Below, in pieces: positions 1-8,928 of a stretch of 64,000 bases of DNA; the stretch's first letter is position 1; every line of letters begins with the position of its first letter. Origin of the DNA: Chromohalobacter beijerinckii (GTDB taxonomy: Bacteria > Pseudomonadota > Gammaproteobacteria > Pseudomonadales > Halomonadaceae); the NCBI RefSeq assembly GCF_023061185.1, contig NZ_JAKGAK010000002.1, positions 248,001 to 312,000 of the forward strand. Direction: 5' to 3'. Under the pieces are notes generated by a model that ran no database searches, was not told the origin of the DNA, and saw only the letters and a list, made by a program, of their open reading frames with translations. The translations under genes and the position numbers were made by a program.

Positions 1-168
1 TCTGCCCGCGACATCGGCCGATGCCGTGACGACGTCAGCTGGAGATTGCCCTCGTCATGGCGGCTGACGCAGGCATGCGCGTGTCGTTGGCAGGCAAGTG
101 GTCGGTGCGGGGCGCGCCCACAATGCGTCTGACAGTCAGATACCGCCGCGCGACCAGGTAGCCATCTC

Positions 169-1275
169 ATGAGCTTGAACTTCTTCAATCCCGTCACTAC
201 CCAGACCTGGACCAATGGGCGCCATAACGTGCGTTGCGTGAAGATCATCCAGGAGACCTGGGATGTTCGCACCTTTTGCTTCATGGCCGATCAACCGGTG
301 CTGTTTTTCTTCAAGCCTGGGCAATTCGTGACCCTCGAGCTGGAGATCGACGGCGAGCCGATCATGCGCTCTTATACGATTTCCAGCTCGCCCTCGGTGC
401 CCTACAGCTTCTCGATCACGGTCAAGCGGCTTCCCGATGGACGCGTTTCCAACTGGCTACATGACAACCTGCAGGTCGGTAGCGAGCTTGCCGTCCATGG
501 TCCTGTGGGAGACTTCAACGTCATCGACTATCCCGCCGACAAAGTGCTCATGCTCTCCGGTGGAGTCGGCGTCACGCCATTGATGTCGATGACGCGCTGG
601 TTCTTCGACACCAACGCCAACGTCGACCTGCAGTTCGTGCACAGTGCACGCGAGCCACGCGACATCATCTTTCACCGCGAGCTGGAACATATTTTCTCAC
701 GGATCCCCGATTTCCGGCTGCATATCGTCTGTGAGCGCGGGGATGAAAACGGTGTGGCCTGGGCGGGATTCCGCGGATACCTGGCGCAGGCGATGCTCGA
801 ATTGATGGTGCCGGATTATCTGGAGCGAGAGATCTTCTGTTGCGGCCCCACGCCGTATATGAATGCCGTTAAAAAAGTGCTGAAGAGCAACGGCTTCGAT
901 ATGAGCCATTATCACGAGGAGTCGTTTGGCGCCACACCCGCCGAGGTGCGCGCCGACGTGCAGGAGCTGGCCGAGCAGGCCGAAGCGGAAATGGAAGCCG
1001 TCGACACCGCCGACATGTTGCAGGTCGAATTCAGCTCCAGCGGCAAGAGCATTCGCATTCTGCCCGAGGAGACCGTGCATTCCGCCGCTGCCAAGCTCGG
1101 CCTACATATCCCCAAGGCTTGTGGGATGGGCATCTGCGGCACCTGCAAGGTCAAGAAGCTCTCGGGCGACGTCAACATGGAACACAACGGCGGTATTACC
1201 GAGGACGACGAAGCGGAAGGCTACATTCTGAGCTGCTGCAGCACGCCCAAGAGCCATGTCGCTATCGAGTTTTAA
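169..1275 (+). CDS. gbcB: Glycine betaine monooxygenase reductase subunit (FAD/2Fe-2S)
   Basis: A 368-residue electron-transfer reductase that would pass electrons from NAD(P)H to a Rieske oxygenase (GbcA), which demethylates glycine betaine to dimethylglycine in the cytoplasm. The FAD-binding signature RSYTIS is at residues 67-72, the nucleotide-binding GGVGVTPL at 131-138 and CGPTPY at 225-230. A C-terminal plant-type 2Fe-2S domain has C318, C323, C326 and C356. The order FAD, NAD, ferredoxin is that of GbcB and related hybrid reductases. The partner gbcA is not in the window and may lie just upstream, since the 168 bases before the start hold no other gene I can support. The start is preceded by a modest AGGTAG. 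The family is certain; the betaine substrate is inferred from overall similarity and the halophile setting. Confidence 0.85.
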   Translation: MSLNFFNPVTTQTWTNGRHNVRCVKIIQETWDVRTFCFMADQPVLFFFKPGQFVTLELEIDGEPIMRSYTISSSPSVPYSFSITVKRLPDGRVSNWLHDNLQVGSELAVHGPVGDFNVIDYPADKVLMLSGGVGVTPLMSMTRWFFDTNANVDLQFVHSAREPRDIIFHRELEHIFSRIPDFRLHIVCERGDENGVAWAGFRGYLAQAMLELMVPDYLEREIFCCGPTPYMNAVKKVLKSNGFDMSHYHEESFGATPAEVRADVQELAEQAEAEMEAVDTADMLQVEFSSSGKSIRILPEETVHSAAAKLGLHIPKACGMGICGTCKVKKLSGDVNMEHNGGITEDDEAEGYILSCCSTPKSHVAIEF

Positions 1276-1291
1276 CACCTGACGTTCCTGG

Positions 1292-1308
1292 GCCCGGCAT
1301 GGCCGGGC
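1292..1308. terminator. Hairpin between convergent genes
   Basis: A 7-bp GC-only stem (GCCCGGC / GCCGGGC) with a 3-nt loop lies in the 35-bp gap between the convergent gbcB and cation transporter genes. There is no T-tract on either side, so termination activity is uncertain. Confidence 0.4.
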
Positions 1309-1310
1309 GC

Positions 1311-1964
1311 TCAGCGCGACTCGGTGGCGGTAGTGCCAAGCCGTTCGGCGTCGCGCGCTTCACGTAGCTCACCACGCGCTTGACGGGCGATCTTCCAGCC
1401 GCCGGACAGCGAGAGAAAGGCGAATATCCCGCCGACGATCAAGTCGGGCAGGGCGGTGCCGCTGCCGAAAACACCCAACGCGGCGAGTAGCACCGCGCCG
1501 TTGCCGATGACGTCGTTGCGTGTGCAGATCCACACGCTGCGCATGTTGCTGTCGCCCTCGCGATAGCGCATCAACAGCAGCAGCACCGCGAGATTGGCAA
1601 GCAGTGCCAAGACCCCCACCGCGCCCATGGTCGGCGCATCTGGGTAGCTACCCGCGAACAGGTTATGCAGTGTCACACCCAGCACCACGACGCCGAACCC
1701 GGCTAGAGTCGCAGCTTTAACCAGCGACGCACGAGCGCGCCAGAGCAGGCCCATGCCCAGTACACCGAGGCTGATGGCGTAGTTCGCCGCGTCGCCGAGG
1801 AAATCGAGTGAGTCGGCCATCAGCGAGGTGGAATCGGCTTTCATCCCTGCCAGCATCTCGACGCCGAACATCCCCGCGTTGACCACCAGCGCTATCCACA
1901 GCACGCGCCGGTAACGCGGCGCCGCGTGTGGCGAAGGGGAAGAAGAACCGCAGCAGCATGCCAT
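1311..1964 (-). CDS. Cation diffusion facilitator-type transporter (truncated family form)
   Basis: A 217-residue polytopic inner-membrane protein of the cation efflux (CDF) superfamily, expected to export a divalent metal by proton exchange. The N-terminus is cysteine rich (MACCCGSS). The first membrane segments carry the CDF-like motif MADSLDFLGDAANY, with the paired Asp residues that ligand metal, and a second motif RNDVIGN occurs later. The usual cytoplasmic C-terminal domain is missing, as in the short CDF class. I chose the ATG at 1964 because a MerR-type promoter ends about 30 bases upstream of it; the longer open frame to 2033 would begin inside that promoter. No MerR gene is adjacent. 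Substrate unknown; Zn, Cd, Pb or Cu are possible. Confidence 0.8.
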   Translation of the reverse strand: MACCCGSSSPSPHAAPRYRRVLWIALVVNAGMFGVEMLAGMKADSTSLMADSLDFLGDAANYAISLGVLGMGLLWRARASLVKAATLAGFGVVVLGVTLHNLFAGSYPDAPTMGAVGVLALLANLAVLLLLMRYREGDSNMRSVWICTRNDVIGNGAVLLAALGVFGSGTALPDLIVGGIFAFLSLSGGWKIARQARGELREARDAERLGTTATESR

Positions 1965-2001
1965 GAGAGACCCCGTGGTATTTGTCGACCAATGTATTTC
2001 A

Positions 2002-2033
2002 ATTCTACAACCCTGGAGCGCACTCCAGGGCAA
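2002..2033 (-). promoter_or_regulatory. MerR-type promoter and operator for the cation transporter
   Basis: On the minus strand a -35 TTGCCC (2028-2033) and a -10 TAGAAT (2002-2007) are separated by 20 bases. The spacer is filled by a perfect dyad, CCCTGGAG-4-CTCCAGGG (2011-2030). An overlong 19-20 bp spacer occupied by such a dyad is the hallmark of promoters activated by MerR-family metal sensors (ZntR, CadR, PbrR, CueR). The half-site closely resembles ZntR/CadR operators. This predicts metal-induced expression of the transporter. Confidence 0.8.
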
Positions 2034-2130
2034 GCATCATGCAAATATGACAGTAATTTGAACGTGTAATCAAAATTATGAATAATGGAAAAGGTTTCAT
2101 TGGATAATAAATCAACATCAGAGGGATCTC

Positions 2131-4446
2131 ATGACACATTCTCGATGGCATCTCGCGCCGCTTGCGGCGCTGACCCTAGGGGCAGCCTCGTTAGCCCAGG
2201 CCGATGTCAGCGTTACACGCGGCGCCACCGACATCCCCGATGGCGAGGCCACCCACGCTCAGGACATCACCGTCGCCAATGACAAGCTGGCCTTCGCGTT
2301 GGCCGTCGAGTCACGGCCGCCCTGGGGCGTGCCACGCGGCACTCTGGTCGACTTGGCAGCGGTAAAAGGTGGCGAGATCGATCTCGATCGCGTCGCCTTC
2401 GCTGACTTCATCCCCAATAACTGGTCTGCCTGGCCCAACGACAGCAAGGACGTCGAAGTCGTCGAGAAGTCGCCCGAGCGTGCGGTGATCCGCGTTAGCC
2501 GCAACTTCGGCGAGGCGATGGTCACCACCACTTACACGCTGGACGCCGACAGCGACCGCGTGCATCTGGAAACCGTGTTCGACAATCGGGGTGACGAGCC
2601 GCTGGAAGGCATTCGCTCCGGCTTCACGCTGTGGCCGGATACCGGCTATCTGTTTGGCGTACCCGGCCTGGGCGACGCCAAGGAGACCGAGGCCAGCGAC
2701 GCGCTCACCGACCGCATGGTTGCCTACGATCAGGATTGGGCCTTCGCCCTGCATGCGCCGTATTTCGACCGCATCAACTACGAAGGCCAGGACATGTATC
2801 TCGAACACAGCCTGAAAGCCGGCGAGTCGCGCCGCTTCGAAGGCTGGCTGCAGGTCGTGCCGGAAGGCGATCTGGCCCCGGTGGTCGCCAATGAGATCGA
2901 ACGCAAGAACCTCGATAGCGGCGAGGTTCATGGTCAGCTAAGTGATGGTGACGGCGAGGCGCCCGCCAACGGCCTGGTGATGATCGAGAAGGAAGGCGCG
3001 CCTTACGCCTGGACGCTGGCTGACGATGGCGAGTTCTCGATGTCGCTGCCGGTAGGCGAGTACCAGGCTTACGCCACGGCGGAAGGTTTCGCTAACTCCG
3101 AGCCGGTCGAATTGAATGTCACCGATGGCAGCGAACGCAAGCTTACCTTCGACGGCATGCGCGGGCCCGGTACGCTATCACTGGATATTCACGGCGCCGA
3201 GAGCGACACGCCGCGCGACGCACGCCTGACCATTCTCGACGGTCAGCAGCCGCCGGTAGAATTCCTCGGCAAGCAGACTTTCTTCACCGAGCTGGACCCG
3301 GCCGGTCACGCCGAGCTCAAGCTGGCGCCCGGCGATTACCGCCTGGGTGTCAACGCGGGGGCGGGTTTCACGGCTCGCGAGCAGACGCTGGACGTCAGCC
3401 TCGAGACCGGAGAAGAGATCGACAAGGCCGTCGAGATCGAGCGTCTCGTCGAACCCAACGACGATCACTGGTACGGCGCCGACCTGCATCATCACGCCAA
3501 CGTGCTGGAGGGCACCACGCCGCCGGATACGGTGGTGCGTGCCCAGTTGGCCACGGATCTCGATCTGACCTTCATCAGCGATCACGACTCCACCGCCAAC
3601 CACGACACCTTCCGCAAGCTCTCCGCCGAACGTGGCGTGCCGTTCATTCCCTCCATCGAGATTTCACCCTCGTGGGGCCATATGAACCCGTTTCCCATCG
3701 AGATGAACGGTGAGCTCAAGGTCGATCCCGGCACCGATGACGTGCAGGACATCATCGCCGATGCGCGCCGTCTGGGTGCCGAGGTGATTCCCATGAATCA
3801 CCCGTACAACGCCTATGGTTATCTACAGAACTTGGGCGATGGCAAGGTGCCTGGTGGCTTCACCACCGGCTTCGACTTGCTCGAACTCAATGCCGAGGTG
3901 GATAACGAACCGACCTTGAAGGCCGCGCATCGCTTGTGGGATCAAGGCACGCGCCTGTACTTCACGGCGGGCACGGACACTCACGATGCCTGGAACGACC
4001 TCACCGGCCGCATTCGTATGATGGGCCACGTGCCCGGCGAGTTGACCCCGCGCGCCTTCGCCCGTGCCCTCAAGGACGGCCACGGATACGCGACCCAAGG
4101 GCCGCTGCTGTTCCCCGAGAACCACATGTTCGGCGACAGCCTGCGCCTGGTCGAAGACGCCAAGGGTGAATGGGTCGTGAACGCCACCGCCGTCAACGGC
4201 CTCAAGGAAGCGCGCCTGATTGGCGAGAGTGGCGAGGTGATTGCCACGCAATCCCTCGACGGCACCGATGCGATGTTGACCTTCGAGATTCCTGGCGACG
4301 CCAACGGCTGGATCGCGCTGGAAGTCGACGATGCCGATGGCGATACCGCCTGGACGAACCCGCTGTGGCTCGAACGTTCCAGCAAGGCCGATTACCTCGG
4401 CAGCGGTAGTACCAATGACGGCGGCGCTGACGAGGAAGATGCCTGA
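2131..4446 (+). CDS. CehA/McbA-family PHP-domain metallohydrolase, exported
   Basis: A 771-residue protein with a clear signal peptide (about residues 1-24, ending AQA), so it acts in the periplasm or outside. The first half is beta-rich, with a carboxypeptidase-regulatory-like segment near residues 270-340. The C-terminal half is a PHP-type metal hydrolase domain: DLHHH at 451-455, ISDHDS near 482-487, an NHP histidine near 557, and GTDTHD near 615-619. The family contains carbaryl hydrolase CehA and McbA, but most members have no known substrate, so I assign only a probable phosphoester, amide or ester hydrolase. A good AGAGGGA ribosome site precedes the ATG. It is a single gene ended by a strong terminator. 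Confidence 0.8.
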   Translation: MTHSRWHLAPLAALTLGAASLAQADVSVTRGATDIPDGEATHAQDITVANDKLAFALAVESRPPWGVPRGTLVDLAAVKGGEIDLDRVAFADFIPNNWSAWPNDSKDVEVVEKSPERAVIRVSRNFGEAMVTTTYTLDADSDRVHLETVFDNRGDEPLEGIRSGFTLWPDTGYLFGVPGLGDAKETEASDALTDRMVAYDQDWAFALHAPYFDRINYEGQDMYLEHSLKAGESRRFEGWLQVVPEGDLAPVVANEIERKNLDSGEVHGQLSDGDGEAPANGLVMIEKEGAPYAWTLADDGEFSMSLPVGEYQAYATAEGFANSEPVELNVTDGSERKLTFDGMRGPGTLSLDIHGAESDTPRDARLTILDGQQPPVEFLGKQTFFTELDPAGHAELKLAPGDYRLGVNAGAGFTAREQTLDVSLETGEEIDKAVEIERLVEPNDDHWYGADLHHHANVLEGTTPPDTVVRAQLATDLDLTFISDHDSTANHDTFRKLSAERGVPFIPSIEISPSWGHMNPFPIEMNGELKVDPGTDDVQDIIADARRLGAEVIPMNHPYNAYGYLQNLGDGKVPGGFTTGFDLLELNAEVDNEPTLKAAHRLWDQGTRLYFTAGTDTHDAWNDLTGRIRMMGHVPGELTPRAFARALKDGHGYATQGPLLFPENHMFGDSLRLVEDAKGEWVVNATAVNGLKEARLIGESGEVIATQSLDGTDAMLTFEIPGDANGWIALEVDDADGDTAWTNPLWLERSSKADYLGSGSTNDGGADEEDA

Positions 4447-4524
4447 TCGCGCGATCCGGCCCTCGTCACCATAATCACGATAAATCGCCGCCAAGACCCC
4501 TGTTCAAAGGGGCTTCAAGGGAAT

Positions 4525-4550
4525 GCCACGCCTTCGGGCGTGGCTTTTTT
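4525..4550 (+). terminator. Rho-independent terminator
   Basis: An 8-bp stem GCCACGCC/GGCGTGGC with a stable TTCG tetraloop is followed by six T residues, 79 bases after the PHP hydrolase stop codon. This is a textbook intrinsic terminator. Confidence 0.92.
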
Positions 4551-4655
4551 ATGGGCGGTGGGCAGAAACTGTGTCAGTGTTTCTCCGAAGGCAGCGGCGT
4601 TGCGTAACGGGGCGCCTGGGGCAGTGTCGTCAGTGATCACTGGAGGAGCCAGGGA

Positions 4656-5249
4656 ATGAACGCAAACAAGATACTGCAGCAGTTGATGCAACAAGCCAGT
4701 GGTAGCCAGAAGGGCAGCGGTGTCGATGTAAAAGGCATGCTGGGTGGCCTCTCGAAACAGCTGGGCGGAAGTTCCTCAGACGGCAAGTCCAGTGGGGGAT
4801 CTGCGGGCGGCTTCGATATGAAAAGCCTGCTCGGCGGTGGTGCCATGGGCATGCTGGTTGGCTCCAAGCGCGGTCGCAAACTGGGCGGTAAAGCCCTCAA
4901 GTACGGCGCGATCGCCGGTGTTGGCGTATTGGCCTGGAAAGCATGGCAAAGTTCTCAAAACAAAAGTTCGGGCAGCGAGCCACAAGACGCTGGCGAGGGC
5001 GAACGTGTCGAGGTGCTCGATGGCGAGTACCAGGAGCGGCGTAGTCTGGAACTCTTGCAGGCGATGATCATGGCGGCTCGTGCCGATGGCCACATCGATG
5101 AACAAGAACAGGCGATGATCACCGAACAGATCGATGCGTTAGGGGCCGACGACGAGATGCACCGTTGGGTCGAACAACAACTCAATGCGCCGTTGGATGC
5201 CAAAGCGTTGGCCCGTGAAGCGGACTCGCCCCAAGCGGCGCGAGAAATG
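4656..5249 (+). pseudogene. DUF533 (YebE-like) membrane protein, 3' truncated by deletion
   Basis: The first 198 codons match DUF533/YebE proteins: a Gln/Gly/Ser-rich N-terminus, a glycine-rich membrane segment (KYGAIAGVGVLAWKAW), and the TerB-like helical core with RADGHIDEQEQ. Similarity stops at AAREM (5249), where family members continue with another 25-40 residues. The frame instead runs on as GC-rich nonsense to 5789 through the tail of an AraC gene lying in a different frame. The gene thus appears cut by a deletion that joined it to its neighbour, though a shortened protein with a foreign tail could still be made. The RBS GGAGGAG is intact. Confidence 0.75.
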
Positions 5250-5680
5250 AGCGGGCCGGCGCCGCCGGCATTCTTTCGCGATTGGCCGACGTGGTCGCCG
5301 CTAGCATCGTGCGTGGTTGGGTCGAATGCGGCTGCGCCGACATCGGTGGCTGGATCGAGGCGTTGCGCGATCCGCGTCTGGGCAAGGTCATCGCCGCTGT
5401 CCACCGCGAGCCCGGCCGCGACTGGACGGTCGCCGCCATGGCGGCGGAGATGGGCAGCTCGCGCTCGGTATTCGCCGAACGCTTCCGCGGCTCGCTGGGC
5501 GTGTCACCGCTCGGCTATGTCACCCAGCTTCGCATGCGTCTGGCCACGCAGTGGATCGCCGAGAAGCAATTATCGATCGAGCAGGTCGCCTGGCGCCTGG
5601 GCTATGGCTCTCAGGCCGCATTCAGTCGTGCTTTCAAGCGGTCGACCGGGCAGACGCCGGGTGCGGTGCGTGTATCGTGA
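5250..5680 (+). pseudogene. AraC-family regulator, 5' truncated (C-terminal domain only)
   Basis: In the frame ending at 5680 the protein reads through ILSRLADVV and continues to the end of a typical cupin_6-type AraC regulator. It shows the pattern ALRDPRLGKVIAAVHREPGRDWTV followed by both helix-turn-helix units, SRSVFAERF and QVAWRLGYGSQAAFSRAFKR. The N-terminal ligand-binding cupin half is absent because the frame meets DUF533 coding sequence at about 5249. No start codon with a ribosome site is evident for the remnant, except possibly the TTG at 5282. Confidence 0.7.
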
Positions 5681-5707
5681 AGCGATCCACAGCGTCAATG
5701 GTAGCTG

Positions 5708-5888
5708 TCAGGCCTCGGCCGCTTTCTTCACGCCCTGGGCATCCTTCGCCAATTTGCAGCGCACCAAGGCGGCCATCAGCTTGGGGTAATCTTCCCGCGA
5801 CACCTTGTTGGCGAGCTCCCAGCTCACTGGCAAAAGTTCGACCGTGACGCTGCATCAGCGTCTCGATGATCTGTTTCTGACTGGCCAT
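5708..5888 (-). pseudogene. HhH-GPD DNA glycosylase/endonuclease-like gene with internal deletion
   Basis: The 5' end (MASQKQIIETLMQRHGRTFA) resembles the start of a roughly 190-200-residue HhH-GPD base-excision protein. The 3' end, in another frame (SREDYPKLMAALVRCKLAKD), resembles the same family's C-terminus. The whole catalytic middle is missing and the two pieces meet near 5815-5822. The junction carries a short repeat (GAGCT twice), consistent with a microhomology deletion. The start codon and its GGGAGC ribosome site are intact. The family assignment comes from memory of homologous termini and is moderately secure; loss of function is clear either way. Confidence 0.55.
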
Positions 5889-5938
5889 GCTAGCTCCCGT
5901 AAGCGAAGACGGCGTTTCAATGATGACAGAGCTTCAAC

Positions 5939-5990
5939 ATGGCACTGCCTGGCCAGCTGTCAAAATGGCACTGCCTGGCCAGCTGTCAAA
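5939..5990 (+). repeat. Perfect 26-bp tandem duplication in the poxB upstream region
   Basis: Bases 5939-5964 are repeated exactly at 5965-5990; each unit begins ATGGCACTGCC and ends AGCTGTCAAA. The duplication lies in the 329-bp gap (5889-6217) between the deleted glycosylase gene and poxB. I see no gene in that gap. It creates an artificial longer open frame in phase with poxB, which should not be taken as coding. Confidence 0.9.
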
Positions 5991-6217
5991 CCCGCAACGA
6001 GGTAGCGTCCAAAAAGAAACGCATCGCCTGTCTGCGGCAAGGCAACGACAAGCGGCGCGTCGCTTCTCCGTCGTATCTACACGATGACACCGTCCAGCAA
6101 CACCACCGGGCTTGGAGATCGACCTTCGTCGGGCCTAGAGTGAGAGCGAGGCGCCACGCATTGGCGTGGCGATCACGTTTACGTGCCTCTCAAGGGCACC
6201 GATGCGGAGGGAATCGC

Positions 6218-7941
6218 ATGAGCAGTCACAGTAACGTGGCCGATATCATCGTCGAAACACTGGCAGACGCGGGCGCCAAGCGCTGTTACGGCGTCGTCGG
6301 CGACACCATCAATCACTTCACTGACGCTATTCGGCGCAGCGATGCTTTGGAATGGATTCATGTGCGCCATGAGGAAGTCGGTGGTTTTGCCGCGGGCGGC
6401 GAGGCCTACATGACCCGCGAACTGGCGCTTTGCGCCGGTACCTGCGGCCCCGGCAGCCTGCATTTCGTCAATGGGCTGTTCGAGGCGCATCGCAGCGGCT
6501 CGCCGGTGGTGTTGATTGCCTCACAGGTGGCTACCAAGGACGCTGGCATCGGCTTTCCGCAAGATGTCGATCCCATACCGATCTATTCACAGTACAGCGT
6601 GTTCTGCGAGTCGATCGCCAATCCCGATCAGGCGCGGCGGATGGCCGCCTTGGCCGCGCAAGCCGCCCTGAACAAGAACGGCGTTGCGGTGCTGGTCGTG
6701 CCTGGCGATATATTCACCCAGAAGCCGAGCCAGGATCTACCGTTTCGCGCGCATCGCTTCGATCCCATCGTGCGGCCCAATGCCGAGGAATTCGTCCCCG
6801 CCGTCAAACAGCTCAATAAGGGGGGCAAGATTTCCATCTTCGCCGGATCCGGCTGTGAGCACGCACGCAGCGAAGTCATGGCGTTGGCGGCCAAGCTCAA
6901 CGCGCCGATCGCCTGGACTTCGCGCGCCAAGGACTTCATCGAACCCGACAACCCCTTCGAGGTCGGCATGACCGGCGTGTTCGGCCTGGCGGGCGGCTAT
7001 CACGCCGTGGCCGAATGCGACACGCTCCTGCTGCTGGGCTGCAACTTCGCCTGGGAACAGTTCTACCCCGAGAAAGCGACGATCATTCAGGTGGATATCG
7101 ACCCGCAGCAGATCGGCAAGCGCCATCCAGTAGACATCGGTCTGGTCGGCAGTGTGCGCGATACCTGCCTGGCGCTGGCCAAGATGATCGATGAACAGAC
7201 CGATACCCGGTGGCTGGATAGTTGCCGCAAGCAGTACCAGAAAGCGCTGACGCATGACGCTCATGACTCCCGCGACGACTCGCTGATCCACCCGCAGGAA
7301 CTCACCCTGGCGCTCGACGAGCAGGGCGCCGACGACGCCATTTTTACTGCGGATACCGGTAGCCCTATGGTCTGGATGCTGCGTCACATTCACGCCAATG
7401 GCCAGCGCCGTACGCTTTCTAGCCTGGTCCATGGCACCATGGCCAACGCCTATCCGCAGGCTATCGGCATTCAGAAAGCGTTTCCCAAACGGCAAGTCAT
7501 CGCCATGTGTGGCGATGGCGGCCTGACCATGCTGATGGGCGATCTCCTCACCCTCAAGCAGGAGAAGGTGCCGCTCAAGATCGTCGTCTACAACAAAATA
7601 GCTCGCTGGGCTTCGTCGAATTGGAACAGAAGGTCGAAGGCCTGCTCGACAGCTATACCGATCTCGAGAATCCCGAATTCGATAAGCTGGCACAGGCCAT
7701 GGGCATCTGGGGCAGGCGAGTGGAGGAGTCGCACCAGCTCGAACCTGCCATCATCGAATGGCTCGCCCATGAGGGGCCGGCACTGCTCGACGTCAAGGTC
7801 AACCGTATGGAACTCGTCATGCCGCCCAAGGTAGCTGCCGGTGAAGTCGCCTCCACCGCGCTCTACTCCACTAAAGCAGTTCTCAACGGTCGTATGGAAG
7901 ACGTCGTCGACCTCGTTAAAAGCAACTTTTTCAAACGCTAA
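6218..7941 (+). pseudogene. poxB: PoxB-like thiamine pyrophosphate enzyme (pyruvate oxidase/dehydrogenase), frameshifted
   Basis: The reading frame from 6218 (GGAGGG ribosome site) encodes the three domains of a PoxB/acetolactate-type TPP enzyme. The Glu of the TPP activation motif is visible in HVRHEEVGGFAAGG, and the TPP/Mg motif starts at GDGGLTMLMGDL. At 7591-7600 (an A4 run) the frame breaks exactly where the motif should close with its Asn pair (VVYNN). The rest continues in another frame from NSSLGFVELEQK to NFFKR (end 7941), with a PoxB-like tail (RMELVMPPKV). A one-base loss or two-base gain explains it. A sequencing error in the homopolymer is possible; if real, the TPP site is lost. 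PoxB normally oxidises pyruvate to acetate and CO2 with quinone as acceptor, but the exact substrate here is inferred. Confidence 0.8.
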
Positions 7942-7969
7942 GCCAGGAAAAAGTTAATGCTTACTTTCG

Positions 7970-7996
7970 ACCGGGCGCTTTCAAGCGCCCGGTTTT
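7970..7996 (+). terminator. Rho-independent terminator after poxB
   Basis: A 10-bp stem CCGGGCGCTT/AAGCGCCCGG with a 2-nt minimal loop is followed by TTTT. It sits between the convergent poxB and phnE genes and could serve the rightward gene best. Confidence 0.85.
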
Positions 7997-8124
7997 CGTA
8001 GTGTGGGCAGGCTTCGTCGTGTGTCAGACATAGTGCCCAGCGCCGGTGAGGCGCTATCCCGGCATTCGAGTGGCAGGCTGGGTGACGGATATCGCGACCA
8101 ATCTGATCTCGTAGCGACATGTCA

Positions 8125-8928
8125 TCAGATGACCTTCTTGCGTAGCCAGGCGGCGACAGCTTCACCGGCGATGACGAGCACGATGATCGCGAGCAACACG
8201 GTGGCGACGGTGGGCCAGGCCAAGGTGTCGATGGCGCCCTGGAGAATCACGCCGATACCGCCGGCGCCCACTAGGCCGAGTACGGTGGATTCGCGCAGGT
8301 TGATGTCCCAACGCAGGATGCTGACGGCGAAAAAGGTCGGGATTACCTGCGGCACGATGGCATAGAGGATGACCTTGGCGCGTGACGCGCCGGTCGCTTC
8401 CAGGGCTTCCACCGGGCGGCGATCGATTTCCTCGATGGCCTCGCCCATCAGTTTGCCGAGAAAGCCCAGCGAACGGAACATGATGGCAATGATCCCTGCC
8501 AGCACGCCCGGCCCGAAGATCGCGACAAACAACAGCGCCCAGATCAGCGTATTCACTGAGCGACTGGAAACCAGGATGAAGCGCCCCAGCCACAAGGTGA
8601 ACCGGTTAGGAGTCGTGTTCTGCGCCGAGATATAGGCGATCGGCAGCGACACGAATACTGCCACGAAGGTTGCCAAGGTGGCGATATTGAGTGTTTCGAC
8701 CAGTGCCCAGAAAATCGCCCGCCAGTTACTGAATTCCGGTGGCACCATGCGCCGGAATAAGTCACCGATCTGTACCGGCGCATCCCAGACCCAAGGCCAG
8801 ATGACATCCAGGGTTGCTACCGACCAGGTGACTGCCAGTGCCACCACGATAAGGCCTGCGAAACGTTTCCAACGCTGTTTGGGGGTGTAGCGCGACCAGG
8901 CGCGCTCGGCCACGGATGGTTGTGTCAC
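8125..8928 (-). CDS. phnE: Phosphonate/phosphite-type ABC transporter permease, second subunit
   Basis: A 267-residue inner-membrane permease of the PhnE family, with about six membrane spans. The EAA-type loop that docks on the ATPase is visible as EEIDRRPVEALEATGASRAKV. It is last in the operon phnD-phnC-phnE-phnE, and its ATG overlaps the stop of the preceding permease by 4 bp (ATGA), so translation is probably coupled. Two tandem PhnE subunits suggest a heterodimeric membrane channel. Confidence 0.88.
   Translation of the reverse strand: MTQPSVAERAWSRYTPKQRWKRFAGLIVVALAVTWSVATLDVIWPWVWDAPVQIGDLFRRMVPPEFSNWRAIFWALVETLNIATLATFVAVFVSLPIAYISAQNTTPNRFTLWLGRFILVSSRSVNTLIWALLFVAIFGPGVLAGIIAIMFRSLGFLGKLMGEAIEEIDRRPVEALEATGASRAKVILYAIVPQVIPTFFAVSILRWDINLRESTVLGLVGAGGIGVILQGAIDTLAWPTVATVLLAIIVLVIAGEAVAAWLRKKVI

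Noticed and set aside
5939-6217. N-terminal extension of poxB by 93 codons
   Set aside because: It consists of the 26-bp tandem repeat and low-quality codons; the ATG at 6218 has a strong ribosome site and begins the conserved domain.
7585-7605. Programmed ribosomal frameshift in poxB
   Set aside because: No classic slippery heptamer with a downstream structure is visible and PoxB enzymes are not known to use recoding.
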